A stretch of DNA of 64,000 nucleotides from CALZKI01 sp045124055 (GTDB lineage: Bacteria; Bacillota; Clostridia; Lachnospirales; Lachnospiraceae). The notes beneath the pieces were generated by a model. It was not told where the DNA came from. It did no database searches and saw nothing but the letters and a program-made list of their open reading frames with translations. The DNA lies in assembly GCA_045124055.1 (NCBI GenBank), contig JBGVKZ010000045.1, positions 11,549 through 75,548 of the forward strand. Reading direction: 5' to 3'. Position numbers and translations under genes: made by a program. Below are positions 26,229-34,316 of this stretch, piece by piece (the first letter of the stretch is position 1; each line of letters starts with the position of its first letter).

Positions 26229-27172
26229 AACGAAAAAAAGCTTTAAAACCAAGAAAAAATTTCAAACAGATAAAGACCTATGGATTCTGCATTGGCGGAC
26301 TAACTTTTTTGGTAGTAGTTGCATTACTTTTACCTCAGATTATTTTTGGAGTTCTGGATAAATATAGAATGTCTAATACCGAAGTAGAGTCAAGAAGCAA
26401 TATGAATATTTCGCAAGTAAATGCAACCTACGAAAAGCAAATGTACGATAGAATGGGGCACTTTTCTTCTATGTCTAGGGATATAATGAACGTTGCGGCA
26501 ATTCATTATGAATTGAAGGATGTAGAAGAAGGAGAATTACTAGAGTCTATTTTTTCACAAGATTGGATATATATGCTGAATTATGTTACAGCCGGAATTT
26601 ACCAGATAGCATTGAATGAAGCTTTTATTGAGGTGAATGACTGTAAAAAGTATGTAGTCTATGGAACAGATTATCAAGAGGGAGTCACTTTAATGATGTG
26701 GTATCTGGATTTGTCTATGGAAGAAGTAGGTGCAAGAGTACGTTTTCTTGTGGATACAGAGACAGGTAGCATTTATTATATAAAAATTACGTCTATTGAT
26801 GAGACGATGAATACAGAATACAAAAATATTGCCCAATCAGAAACCGTAGAATATATGACTCTGGCTACATTTTTTATTGAGGGGCTTAATGATTTTAAAG
26901 AATATTATAAGACCTATTATGAAAGTGATATTGATAACCAGATATTATATGATGAGGATATTTATACCTACTATTATGTATGTGATGAATGGAGTCATAC
27001 CGTCGGAGGAGAAGGAGATAATTACTTATGTTACAGTGAGTATCCCCTTATGTATGGAGAAATTAGTATGGAACTAATATTTAGTGCTACCGCTGGGCAG
27101 GGTGCAAATCCGGATATTGAATTTGGAATTTCGTCAATCGGCAACATTATTCCGGAAATGATGCAGAAATGA
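26225..27172 (+). CDS. Hypothetical single-pass membrane protein coupled to two-component system
   Basis: 315 residues with a very basic N-terminus (MKRKKALKPRKNFKQ), one membrane segment at about 20-40 and a long extracytoplasmic domain with many Tyr and acidic residues. The gene overlaps the kinase gene by ATGA, so it is translationally coupled and may be a sensor partner or target. I recognise no family. Confidence 0.75.
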   Translation: MKRKKALKPRKNFKQIKTYGFCIGGLTFLVVVALLLPQIIFGVLDKYRMSNTEVESRSNMNISQVNATYEKQMYDRMGHFSSMSRDIMNVAAIHYELKDVEEGELLESIFSQDWIYMLNYVTAGIYQIALNEAFIEVNDCKKYVVYGTDYQEGVTLMMWYLDLSMEEVGARVRFLVDTETGSIYYIKITSIDETMNTEYKNIAQSETVEYMTLATFFIEGLNDFKEYYKTYYESDIDNQILYDEDIYTYYYVCDEWSHTVGGEGDNYLCYSEYPLMYGEISMELIFSATAGQGANPDIEFGISSIGNIIPEMMQK

Positions 27173-27242
27173 TACAAAAAAGATGAGGCTATGATGCAAT
27201 TTCTTTTTAAGATATAAGAAAAAGAGAGGGAGCATAGCCAAA

Positions 27243-28070
27243 ATGACAAGAGAAGGAAACAGAGAATATCAAAGAAGAAAAGATGAAGCATATAGAAGAC
27301 AAATGGAAGAACAAAGAAGACAGAAAAAAAGAATCCAAGTACTCTGGTATTTAGGTTCTACAATCCTGTTTTGCTTTTGCACCTATATGATAGGAAAGAA
27401 AGCAGGAGAAGATGAATTGCGGGCAAAACTTAATATAGCTGTAATGGGTGAAGAAGTGCTTGAAAGCCAGAGTGATACAAGCTATGAAAGTTATACCGGT
27501 GGAAAAGATGGAATACTCCTTGTCAATAAAAATAATCCGTTACCAGACGATTATGAGGTGGAACTTGTAACCTTGCAAGATGGAAAAAATCGTGCTGCCA
27601 AGGAAGCCTATGAGCCATTAAACGATATGTTGAAAGCAGGACGAAAAGAAGGGCTAGAATTTGAAATTTGTTCTTCTTATCGTGATGTGGAAAGGCAGAC
27701 AGAACTCTTTGAAGAAGATTTAGAAACTCTCATTCGGCAAGGATATTCCTATCAGGAGGCATACGATGAAGTTGCAAAAGAAACTATGCCACCAGGTTGT
27801 AGCGAACATTCTACGGGGCTTGCCTTTGACATTGTAGCACTGGATTATCAGATGTTAGACGAGGGTCAGGAAAGAACAGCAGAAAATAAATGGTTGCAGG
27901 AGCATTGTGCGGAATACGGATTTATTTTACGATATCCAGAAGACAAAGAAGACATTACACTCATCAATTATGAATCCTGGCACTTTAGGTATGTGGGTGT
28001 AGAAGCAGCACAATATATTATGGAAGAAGGAATTACTTTGGAGGAGTATTTGGAGATGGAGGATATTTAA
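27243..28070 (+). CDS. D-alanyl-D-alanine carboxypeptidase, VanY/M15 family
   Basis: 275 residues: a charged N-terminal tail, a membrane anchor (about 37-55) and an extracellular M15B peptidase domain (about 95-265). Zinc and catalytic motifs are complete: SEHSTGLAFDI (Sx-H-x6-D) and the WH motif NYESWHFRYVG near the end. It trims the terminal D-Ala from cell-wall stem peptides. It follows the two-component genes by 70 bases and is probably part of their envelope regulon. No vanH, vanA or vanX is nearby, so it is not a glycopeptide-resistance cluster. Confidence 0.92.
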   Translation: MTREGNREYQRRKDEAYRRQMEEQRRQKKRIQVLWYLGSTILFCFCTYMIGKKAGEDELRAKLNIAVMGEEVLESQSDTSYESYTGGKDGILLVNKNNPLPDDYEVELVTLQDGKNRAAKEAYEPLNDMLKAGRKEGLEFEICSSYRDVERQTELFEEDLETLIRQGYSYQEAYDEVAKETMPPGCSEHSTGLAFDIVALDYQMLDEGQERTAENKWLQEHCAEYGFILRYPEDKEDITLINYESWHFRYVGVEAAQYIMEEGITLEEYLEMEDI

Positions 28071-28080
28071 AAAAATTATA

Positions 28081-28170
28081 TTGACATTTTCTCCAAAAAG
28101 AGCTATTATCATATAAGTGCTTTAGCACTTTAAAGTGTAACGCTTTAAAGTGAAAATGCCATTTGGCATA
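28081..28170 (+). promoter_or_regulatory. Promoter and palindrome-rich leader of aldolase gene
   Basis: TTGACA (28081-28086), a 17-base spacer and TATTAT (28104-28109). The leader that follows holds AGTGCTTTAGCACT (28116-28129), the partly palindromic repeats ACTTTAAAGT and GCTTTAAAGT, and ATGCCATTTGGCAT (28157-28170). These could be operator half-sites or small RNA hairpins; none is a terminator. Confidence 0.6.
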
Positions 28171-28186
28171 AAATTTGGAGGATATT

Positions 28187-29167
28187 ATGGAAAAGAATAA
28201 TGGTAATTTAATTGCGTTCAGACCGGATATAAAGGTAGTTGACTGTACGCTTCGTGATGGTGGCTTGGTTAATAATTTTGAATTTACAGATGAATTTGTA
28301 AAGGAATTATATCGTACAAACATCAAAGCCGGCGTAGATTATATGGAATTTGGATATAAGGCATCAAAGGACATCTTCAAAAAAGAAGACTATGGCAAGT
28401 GGAAATTCTGCGAAGAAGAAGATATTCGTGCTATCGTTGGAAACAATGATTTTGATTTAAAAATAGCTGTTATGACAGACGTTGGAAGAACAGATTACAA
28501 AAATGATATTTTGAAAAAAGAAGACAGTGTGATTGATTTAGTTCGTACTGCAACCTACATTCATCAGATTCCAACAGCCATTGATATGATCCAGGACGCA
28601 CACGAAAAGGGATACGAAACTACGGTAAATATTATGGCAATTTCAAAAGTTCGTGAAGAAGAATTAGACCATGGACTTGAACTCTTAGCAGAAAGTGATG
28701 TAGACATTATTTACCTTGTAGATAGTTTTGGTGCTTTCTATCCAGAACAGATTCGTAGACTCACAGATAAATATATGAATATTGCAACAAAATACAATAA
28801 GAAAATTGGTATTCATGCACATAATAATCAGCAGTTGGCATTTGCTAATACTATCGAGGCTTTGAGCAACGGTGCAAGTTTGTTAGACGCAACAGTAAGT
28901 GGTATGGGTCGTGGTGCAGGAAACTGCTTTATGGAATCCCTGCTTGCCTTCCTTAGAAATCCGAAATATAATATGGTTCCAGTTATGGATTTTGTTCAGA
29001 AATACATTCAGGCAGAAAAGGATAAAGGAAATATTTGGGGATATGATATTCCATACCTTTTAACAGGTGTTATGAATTCTCATCCTTCAGCAGCTATTAA
29101 ATTTACTGGAGAAAAGAGAACCGATTATTCAAGATTCTATCAGGAATTGTTAGATAATATGGAATAA
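28187..29167 (+). CDS. HMGL-like aldolase-domain protein
   Basis: 326 residues. The DRE-TIM opening VVDCTLRDGGLVNNFEFT and the metal site IHAHNNQQLAFANT (HxHN) near 213 place it in the HMG-CoA lyase / 4-hydroxy-2-oxovalerate aldolase superfamily. The chain is shorter than isopropylmalate synthase and lacks the DmpG C-terminal part. No acylating aldehyde dehydrogenase partner is near, so the substrate is unknown. The start at 28187 follows GGAGG by 6 bases; an ATG 12 bases earlier precedes the RBS. Confidence 0.85.
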   Translation: MEKNNGNLIAFRPDIKVVDCTLRDGGLVNNFEFTDEFVKELYRTNIKAGVDYMEFGYKASKDIFKKEDYGKWKFCEEEDIRAIVGNNDFDLKIAVMTDVGRTDYKNDILKKEDSVIDLVRTATYIHQIPTAIDMIQDAHEKGYETTVNIMAISKVREEELDHGLELLAESDVDIIYLVDSFGAFYPEQIRRLTDKYMNIATKYNKKIGIHAHNNQQLAFANTIEALSNGASLLDATVSGMGRGAGNCFMESLLAFLRNPKYNMVPVMDFVQKYIQAEKDKGNIWGYDIPYLLTGVMNSHPSAAIKFTGEKRTDYSRFYQELLDNME

Positions 29168-29192
29168 GAAAAGTGTTATATTGAATTGTAAT

Positions 29193-29230
29193 AAAGCGGT
29201 TTGTGGAAAGTTTTTTTTACGAACCGCTTT
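29193..29230. terminator. Inverted repeat between convergent genes
   Basis: AAAGCGGTTTGT (29193-29204) pairs with ACGAACCGCTTT (29219-29230), one G-U pair. The T run lies in the loop, so termination efficiency is uncertain, but it sits between convergent genes. Confidence 0.55.
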
Positions 29231-29232
29231 GT

Positions 29233-29898
29233 CTATTGTCTGAGCCACCCATCGACTTTTTCTAACAGCTTTTTCTGAAAAAATTTCACAACAACTCCAG
29301 TCAAAACCGCAGCAATTAAGGTACCCTCTCTTGTGCCCACAAGGGTAAAATCAAAGAAAATTAACGATAATACAATCGCCAGGGCCACACAACAAATATC
29401 AAAAAGGATTTTTACATTACCAAAATTTTTCTGAGTGGTATCAGAAATCGCTTTTACAAAAGCTTCTCCGGAGTTCATAATGACATTGGCAATAACGGAT
29501 AAAGAGATTCCAAAACCCAATACAATAACACCTAGAAATACCCAAATAAGTCTTACCACATAAATATCTGCTGGAAAAAAGGAAACAAGGAACATTCCAA
29601 AGTCTGTAAAATAACCAAATAAAAAAGAAAGAGGCACTTGCAGAAATTGGATGGGTTTAAAATGCTTCCGAAGTATGAAAATTTGACCTACAATGAGTAC
29701 ACAATTCCAAGCAATTAGCCAAGAACCCATAGATAGAATGGGAAATTGATAACTGAAAACATTTGCAACGGAAGAAATAGGAGAAACGCCTAATTCACCA
29801 CGCTTAGTGATAGCAACGCCCAGTGCAGAAATAAATAAACTTACAATAAATAAAATATATCTTTTAGCCAGTTCTTTCTTTTTCATAAAATATCTCAT
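29233..29898 (-). CDS. YitT/YczE-like membrane protein
   Basis: 221 residues with five hydrophobic segments and the family-like start LFISALGVAITKRGELGVSPISSVANVFS. Members of the YczE/YyaS/YitT group are integral membrane proteins of unknown function. The ATG at 29898 has AGGAT almost touching it; an alternative ATG at 29886 is also possible, so the start is not firm. It is divergent from the beta-CASP gene. Confidence 0.8.
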   Translation of the reverse strand: MRYFMKKKELAKRYILFIVSLFISALGVAITKRGELGVSPISSVANVFSYQFPILSMGSWLIAWNCVLIVGQIFILRKHFKPIQFLQVPLSFLFGYFTDFGMFLVSFFPADIYVVRLIWVFLGVIVLGFGISLSVIANVIMNSGEAFVKAISDTTQKNFGNVKILFDICCVALAIVLSLIFFDFTLVGTREGTLIAAVLTGVVVKFFQKKLLEKVDGWLRQ

Positions 29899-30027
29899 AT
29901 CCTAAAAATTTTTGACAATAAAAATCTAGCATATTTTGAGAATTTGTACAACTAAGATACTATTTTTTTGGAGGACTCATTTGGTATGATTTCTGTGAAA
30001 AAGATAGTATTTTTTTGCATATAATTA

Positions 30028-30036
30028 TGGTATACT
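30028..30036 (+). promoter_or_regulatory. Extended -10 promoter of beta-CASP operon
   Basis: TGG followed by TATACT with no good -35, about 40 bases before the start codon. Upstream, AAGATACTATTTTTTTG and AAGATAGTATTTTTTTG recur 46 bases apart, perhaps an AT-rich upstream element. Confidence 0.45.
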
Positions 30037-30077
30037 TTATTTTAGGGTTACGAGTTTTTTGAGAGGGAGGCCGTTCT

Positions 30078-31679
30078 ATGAATTTGACTTTTGTAGGTGC
30101 AGCACATGAGGTGACAGGTAGTTGCCATTATATAGAGGCTTGTGGAAAACATATTTTGATTGATTGTGGTATGGAACAGGGGAAGGATACTTTTGAAAAT
30201 ATTCCAATTCCTGTGGAAGAAGCATTAATTGACTATGTTTTTTTAACGCATGCACATGTAGACCATTCGGGAAATTTACCACTGATTTATTCCAAAGGAT
30301 TCCGTGGAAAAGTATTTGCCACAGAGGCTACCGTAGATTTATGTAGTATTATGTTGCGTGATTGTGCACATATTCAGATGCAGGAAGCAGAGTGGAAAAA
30401 TAGAAAGGCAAGACGTTCTCCCGGAATGGAAACGATTATACCGTTATATACTATGGAAGATGCAGACGGTATTATAAAAAGACTGATTCCTTGTCAGTAC
30501 GATTCGATTATTGAGGTATGTGAAGGCATTGAAATCAGATTTACAGATATTGGTCACTTATTAGGTTCTTCCAGTATTGAAGTATGGCTTAGTGAAGGAG
30601 AAGTTTCTAAAAAACTTGTTTTCTCCGGAGATATAGGTAATATTAATCAGCCATTGATTAAAAATCCAGCTAAAACTTCGGTAGCAGATTATGTGATTAT
30701 GGAGTCCACTTATGGTGATAGATTACATAGTGCGGAACGTCCGGATTACATAGGAGAGTTGGTACAGATTTTACAAAGAACTTTTGATAGAGGAGGAAAT
30801 GTTGTTATTCCTTCCTTTGCAGTTGGCAGAACTCAGGAAATTTTATATTTCCTTAGAAAAATAAAGGCAGACGGGTTAATCGAGAGATTTCCAAATTTCC
30901 CGGTTTATGTGGATAGTCCTCTGGCAGTGGAAGCGACAGGGATTTTTCAAAAAAATAAGTATTCCTGTTTTGATGAAGAAGCAATGGCACTGGTAAACAA
31001 AGGTATTAACCCGATTTCTTTTCCGGGGCTTAAATTGGCGATTACCAGTGATGAATCAAAAATGATTAACTTCGAAAATACGCCAAAAGTCATTATTTCC
31101 GCATCTGGTATGTGTGAAGCCGGTCGTATTCGCCATCATTTAAAACATAATTTGTGGCGTCAGGAATGTACCATACTATTTGTTGGATATCAGGCAATCG
31201 GTACTCTTGGTAGAGCCATTGTAGAAGGGGCGAACGAAGTAAAATTATTTGGTGAAACGATTGAAGTCAGAGCCGATATTGTAAAACTGGCAGGCTTAAG
31301 CGGACACGCAGATAAAGCAGGCTTGATTGATTGGGCAACTGCTTTCCAGAAAAAGCCGGATAAATTTTTCATAGTTCATGGAGAAGATACGGTTTGTGAA
31401 AGCTTTGCACAGTGCTTAAATCACGAATACGGAATGGAGGCCTATGCTCCATATTCAGGTACGAGATTTGACCTTGCCACAGGTACTTTTGAATATGTGG
31501 CAACTCCAAGAATTGTGAAGAAAAAGGAAAATAGCCACGTTTCTGACGTATTTGCACGACTTTTGGCAGCCGGACAGAGATTGCTTGCGGTGATTCGCAA
31601 AAATGAAGACATAGCAAACAAGGATAAAGCAAAGTTTGCAGACCAGATAAATTCCCTCTGTGATAAGTGGGATAGATAA
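30078..31679 (+). CDS. Metallo-beta-lactamase/beta-CASP RNA-processing nuclease
   Basis: 533 residues. MBL motifs are HAHVDHSGNL (HxHxDH) near residue 56, DIGHLLGSSSIEVW and FSGDIG; beta-CASP motifs are ASGMCEAGRI near 345 and LSGHADKAG near 401, with a final HGE. A C-terminal helical tail of about 60 residues follows (NSHVSDVFARLLAAGQ). Such proteins are zinc-dependent endo/exoribonucleases. It is not the RNase J type, which has a longer C-terminal region. It is probably first in an operon with thyA, folA and the PrsA-like gene. Confidence 0.92.
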   Translation: MNLTFVGAAHEVTGSCHYIEACGKHILIDCGMEQGKDTFENIPIPVEEALIDYVFLTHAHVDHSGNLPLIYSKGFRGKVFATEATVDLCSIMLRDCAHIQMQEAEWKNRKARRSPGMETIIPLYTMEDADGIIKRLIPCQYDSIIEVCEGIEIRFTDIGHLLGSSSIEVWLSEGEVSKKLVFSGDIGNINQPLIKNPAKTSVADYVIMESTYGDRLHSAERPDYIGELVQILQRTFDRGGNVVIPSFAVGRTQEILYFLRKIKADGLIERFPNFPVYVDSPLAVEATGIFQKNKYSCFDEEAMALVNKGINPISFPGLKLAITSDESKMINFENTPKVIISASGMCEAGRIRHHLKHNLWRQECTILFVGYQAIGTLGRAIVEGANEVKLFGETIEVRADIVKLAGLSGHADKAGLIDWATAFQKKPDKFFIVHGEDTVCESFAQCLNHEYGMEAYAPYSGTRFDLATGTFEYVATPRIVKKKENSHVSDVFARLLAAGQRLLAVIRKNEDIANKDKAKFADQINSLCDKWDR

Positions 31680-31710
31680 ATGAGTAAAAAAGTTACAGGA
31701 GAAAAGTAGA

Positions 31711-32559
31711 ATGAGTTTAGCAGATAACATTTTTATCGATATGTGTAAAGATATCTTGGAAAATGGAACCAGTACAGAGGGCGAAAAAGTTCGTCCACAT
31801 TGGGAAGATGGAACACCCGCTTATACCATTAAAAAATTTGGTGTAGTCAACCGTTATGATTTATCCAAAGAATTTCCACTTATTACGCTTAGAAAAACTG
31901 CCTTAAAGAGTGCCACAGATGAAATGCTCTGGATTTGGCAGCAAAAGAGCAATAATGTTCATGATTTACACAGTCATATTTGGGACTCCTGGGCAGATGA
32001 AAATGGTTCTATCGGCAAAGCTTACGGATATCAGATGGGTGTGAAACATCAATACAAAGAAGGAATGATGGACCAGGTAGACAGAGTAATTTATGACCTG
32101 AAAAATAATCCTTTTAGCAGACGTATTATGACAAATATTTATGTGCATCAGGATTTACACGAGATGAACCTGTATCCATGTGCATATTCTATGACTTTTA
32201 ATGTAACGCAGAAAAAAGGTGACGATAAACTTACTTTAAATGGTATTTTGAATCAGCGTTCACAGGATATTTTGGCAGCAAACAACTGGAATGTTGTGCA
32301 GTATTCCGTGCTGCTTCATATGTTGGCTCAGGTCTGCGATATGCATGTAGGTGAATTGGTGCATGTCATTGCAGATGCACATATTTATGATAGACATATT
32401 CCAATTATTGAAGAACTGATTCAAAGACCGACTTATGATGCACCAACCTTCTGGTTAAATCCGGAAATTAAAGATTTTTATCAGTTTACAAGAAATGATG
32501 TAAAAGTAGAAAATTATGTAACAGGTCCACAGGTAGAAAATATTCCTGTTGCCATTTAA
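31711..32559 (+). CDS. thyA: Thymidylate synthase, divergent ThyA type
   Basis: Methylates dUMP with methylene-THF, producing dihydrofolate for the DHFR encoded next. The 282 residues align across ThyA: IWDSWADENGSIGKAYGYQ, the nucleophile Cys in LYPCAYSMTFNV (about 151), NQRSQDI, the substrate Asn in WNVVQY and the C-terminal VENIPVAI. Two features are unusual: the His after the catalytic Cys is Ala, and the N-terminal RTGTGT is replaced by RPHWEDGTPAYT. It starts 31 bases after the beta-CASP gene with AGGAG. Confidence 0.9.
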   Translation: MSLADNIFIDMCKDILENGTSTEGEKVRPHWEDGTPAYTIKKFGVVNRYDLSKEFPLITLRKTALKSATDEMLWIWQQKSNNVHDLHSHIWDSWADENGSIGKAYGYQMGVKHQYKEGMMDQVDRVIYDLKNNPFSRRIMTNIYVHQDLHEMNLYPCAYSMTFNVTQKKGDDKLTLNGILNQRSQDILAANNWNVVQYSVLLHMLAQVCDMHVGELVHVIADAHIYDRHIPIIEELIQRPTYDAPTFWLNPEIKDFYQFTRNDVKVENYVTGPQVENIPVAI

Positions 32560-32577
32560 TCATAAAGGAGAACAAAG

Positions 32578-33069
32578 ATGAATTGTATAGTAGCAGTAGA
32601 TGAAAACTGGGCGATTGGATATAAAAATGAATTGCTGGTTAGAATTCCCGCAGACCAGAAATTTTTCAGACAGGAAACCACAGGAAAAGTGGTAGTTCTT
32701 GGAAGAAAAACTTTAGAAACATTTCCACAGGGAAGACCACTTCCAAACAGAACAAATATTATTGTTTCCACCAAACAGGATTATCAAGTGAAAGACGCTC
32801 TTGTAGTCCATTCTATTGATGAATTACTGGAAGAATTGAAAAAATACAATACAGAAGATATTTATATTATTGGAGGCGATAGCATTTATAAACAAATGCT
32901 TCCATATTGTGATACCGCTCACGTTACAAAAATAGACCATGCTTATGCAGCGGATAGTTATTTTCCAAATCTTGATGAAATGGAAGAATGGGAAATTACA
33001 GCGGATAGTGATGAACAGGTTTATTTTGACCTTACTTATCATTTCTTAAAATATGAAAGAAAGAAATAG
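32578..33069 (+). CDS. folA: Dihydrofolate reductase
   Basis: 163 residues with the canonical start IVAVDENWAIGYKNELLVRIPADQKFF (the Asp in PADQ takes the catalytic place), GKVVVLGRKTLETFPQGRPLPNR and IYIIGGDSIYKQMLPYCD. It regenerates tetrahydrofolate consumed by the ThyA encoded 18 bases upstream. Confidence 0.95.
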   Translation: MNCIVAVDENWAIGYKNELLVRIPADQKFFRQETTGKVVVLGRKTLETFPQGRPLPNRTNIIVSTKQDYQVKDALVVHSIDELLEELKKYNTEDIYIIGGDSIYKQMLPYCDTAHVTKIDHAYAADSYFPNLDEMEEWEITADSDEQVYFDLTYHFLKYERKK

Positions 33070-33078
33070 ACAGATACC

Positions 33079-34143
33079 ATGAAGAAATTTTTTCAAAAAA
33101 TAATATGTATAGGTTTAGGAGTTAGTATGCTCATTTCCCTGGTTGGTTGTGGCGATAAGGAAAATAAAAAAGTTGTACTGACAACAGGACTTGAAAAAGA
33201 TGAAGTGTTTCGGATTGAAGATGTTTCCTGTCGAGTGCCAGAAATTATGGTTTATTTGACCAATACCCAGAATCAGTATGAACAGGTGTATGGCGATGAG
33301 ATTTGGGAAACCAGCGTAGATGGTGTGACGCTTGAAGAAAATGTAAAAGATATTGTTCTTGCCAAAATAGCCAGAATTAAAACCCTGAATTTAATGGCAA
33401 AAGAAAATGATGTTACGCTAAATGATGCGGAAATGAATAAAGTAAAAGTGGCAGCAGATGAATACTATGATTCTTTAAACGAAACAGAAATTAAACTTTT
33501 AGATATTGATAAAGATTTGATTACAAAATTGTATAAAGAATGTGCCCTTGCGGACAAAGTCTGTGAATATATTTTACAGGACATTAATCCGGAGGTAAGC
33601 GATGACGAAGCCAGAATTGTTACCGTAGAACATATTTATATGAAAACCTATACGTTGAATGGTTCAGGTGAAAAAGTGCCTTATACTGACACAATGAAAC
33701 AAAAGGTTTATGATGAAATGTCAGATGTATTGGAATTGGCACAATCTGGGGAACAATCGTTTAAATCTTTAATGGAAGAATATAGTGAAGCCGAAATTAA
33801 CACGATTTCTTTTGGAAAGGGTGAGGTGGATAAAGCCTTTGAAGAAACGGCTTTCAATATGGAGACAAACGAGCTTAGTGGAATTGTAGAGGGAGAAGAT
33901 GGGTATTATATCATCAAATGTATCAATACCTTTGATAAAGAGGAAACGGATGCCAATAAGCTTAAGATTATGGAAGAACGACGGGAAGAAGCGTTTTACG
34001 AAGAATATGAAAATTTTGTTTCCACTTTAGCAAGAGACTTGAATGAGAAGTTGTGGAAAGATATAGAGTTTATCCATGATGACCAAGTAACTACCAGCAA
34101 CTTCTTTACAATTTATGACAAGTACTTTACTACTACGGAATAA
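33079..34143 (+). CDS. Lipoprotein with PpiC-type peptidyl-prolyl isomerase domain, PrsA-like
   Basis: 354 residues: signal peptide and lipobox SLVGCG with Cys at about 23, a helical SurA/PrsA-like N-domain, a parvulin domain (about 178-285; VEHIYMKTY, SFGKGEVDKAFEETAF, EGEDGYYIIKCINTF) and a helical tail. It probably assists folding of secreted proteins outside the membrane. It lies 9 bases after folA with only a weak RBS. HtpG, another chaperone, follows but has its own heat-shock control. Confidence 0.85.
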   Translation: MKKFFQKIICIGLGVSMLISLVGCGDKENKKVVLTTGLEKDEVFRIEDVSCRVPEIMVYLTNTQNQYEQVYGDEIWETSVDGVTLEENVKDIVLAKIARIKTLNLMAKENDVTLNDAEMNKVKVAADEYYDSLNETEIKLLDIDKDLITKLYKECALADKVCEYILQDINPEVSDDEARIVTVEHIYMKTYTLNGSGEKVPYTDTMKQKVYDEMSDVLELAQSGEQSFKSLMEEYSEAEINTISFGKGEVDKAFEETAFNMETNELSGIVEGEDGYYIIKCINTFDKEETDANKLKIMEERREEAFYEEYENFVSTLARDLNEKLWKDIEFIHDDQVTTSNFFTIYDKYFTTTE

Positions 34144-34192
34144 GTAAAAAAATGCTTTATTTCTAAACAGAATATAAACAAATTATTAAATG

Positions 34193-34219
34193 TTAGCACT
34201 CAGGTGTACTGAGTGCTAA
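34193..34219 (+). promoter_or_regulatory. CIRCE element (HrcA operator)
   Basis: TTAGCACTC, nine bases, GAGTGCTAA: a perfect consensus inverted repeat (34193-34201 and 34211-34219). A possible promoter, TTGACT (34227-34232), 17-base spacer, TAAACT (34250-34255), follows it. HtpG is therefore probably repressed by HrcA and induced by heat. Confidence 0.93.
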
Positions 34220-34316
34220 TTTTGTCTTGACTTTTTATTTTGACAGTCTTAAACTACATTTAGTTGCCAAAATTGAGACAAAAAATAGAACGTAGTAGAA
34301 AAAGGGAGTGATTTTA

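Noticed and set aside
27243..28070. Glycopeptide (van) resistance cluster
   Set aside because: Only a VanY-type carboxypeptidase and a general two-component system are present; vanH, a D-Ala-D-Lac ligase and vanX are absent.
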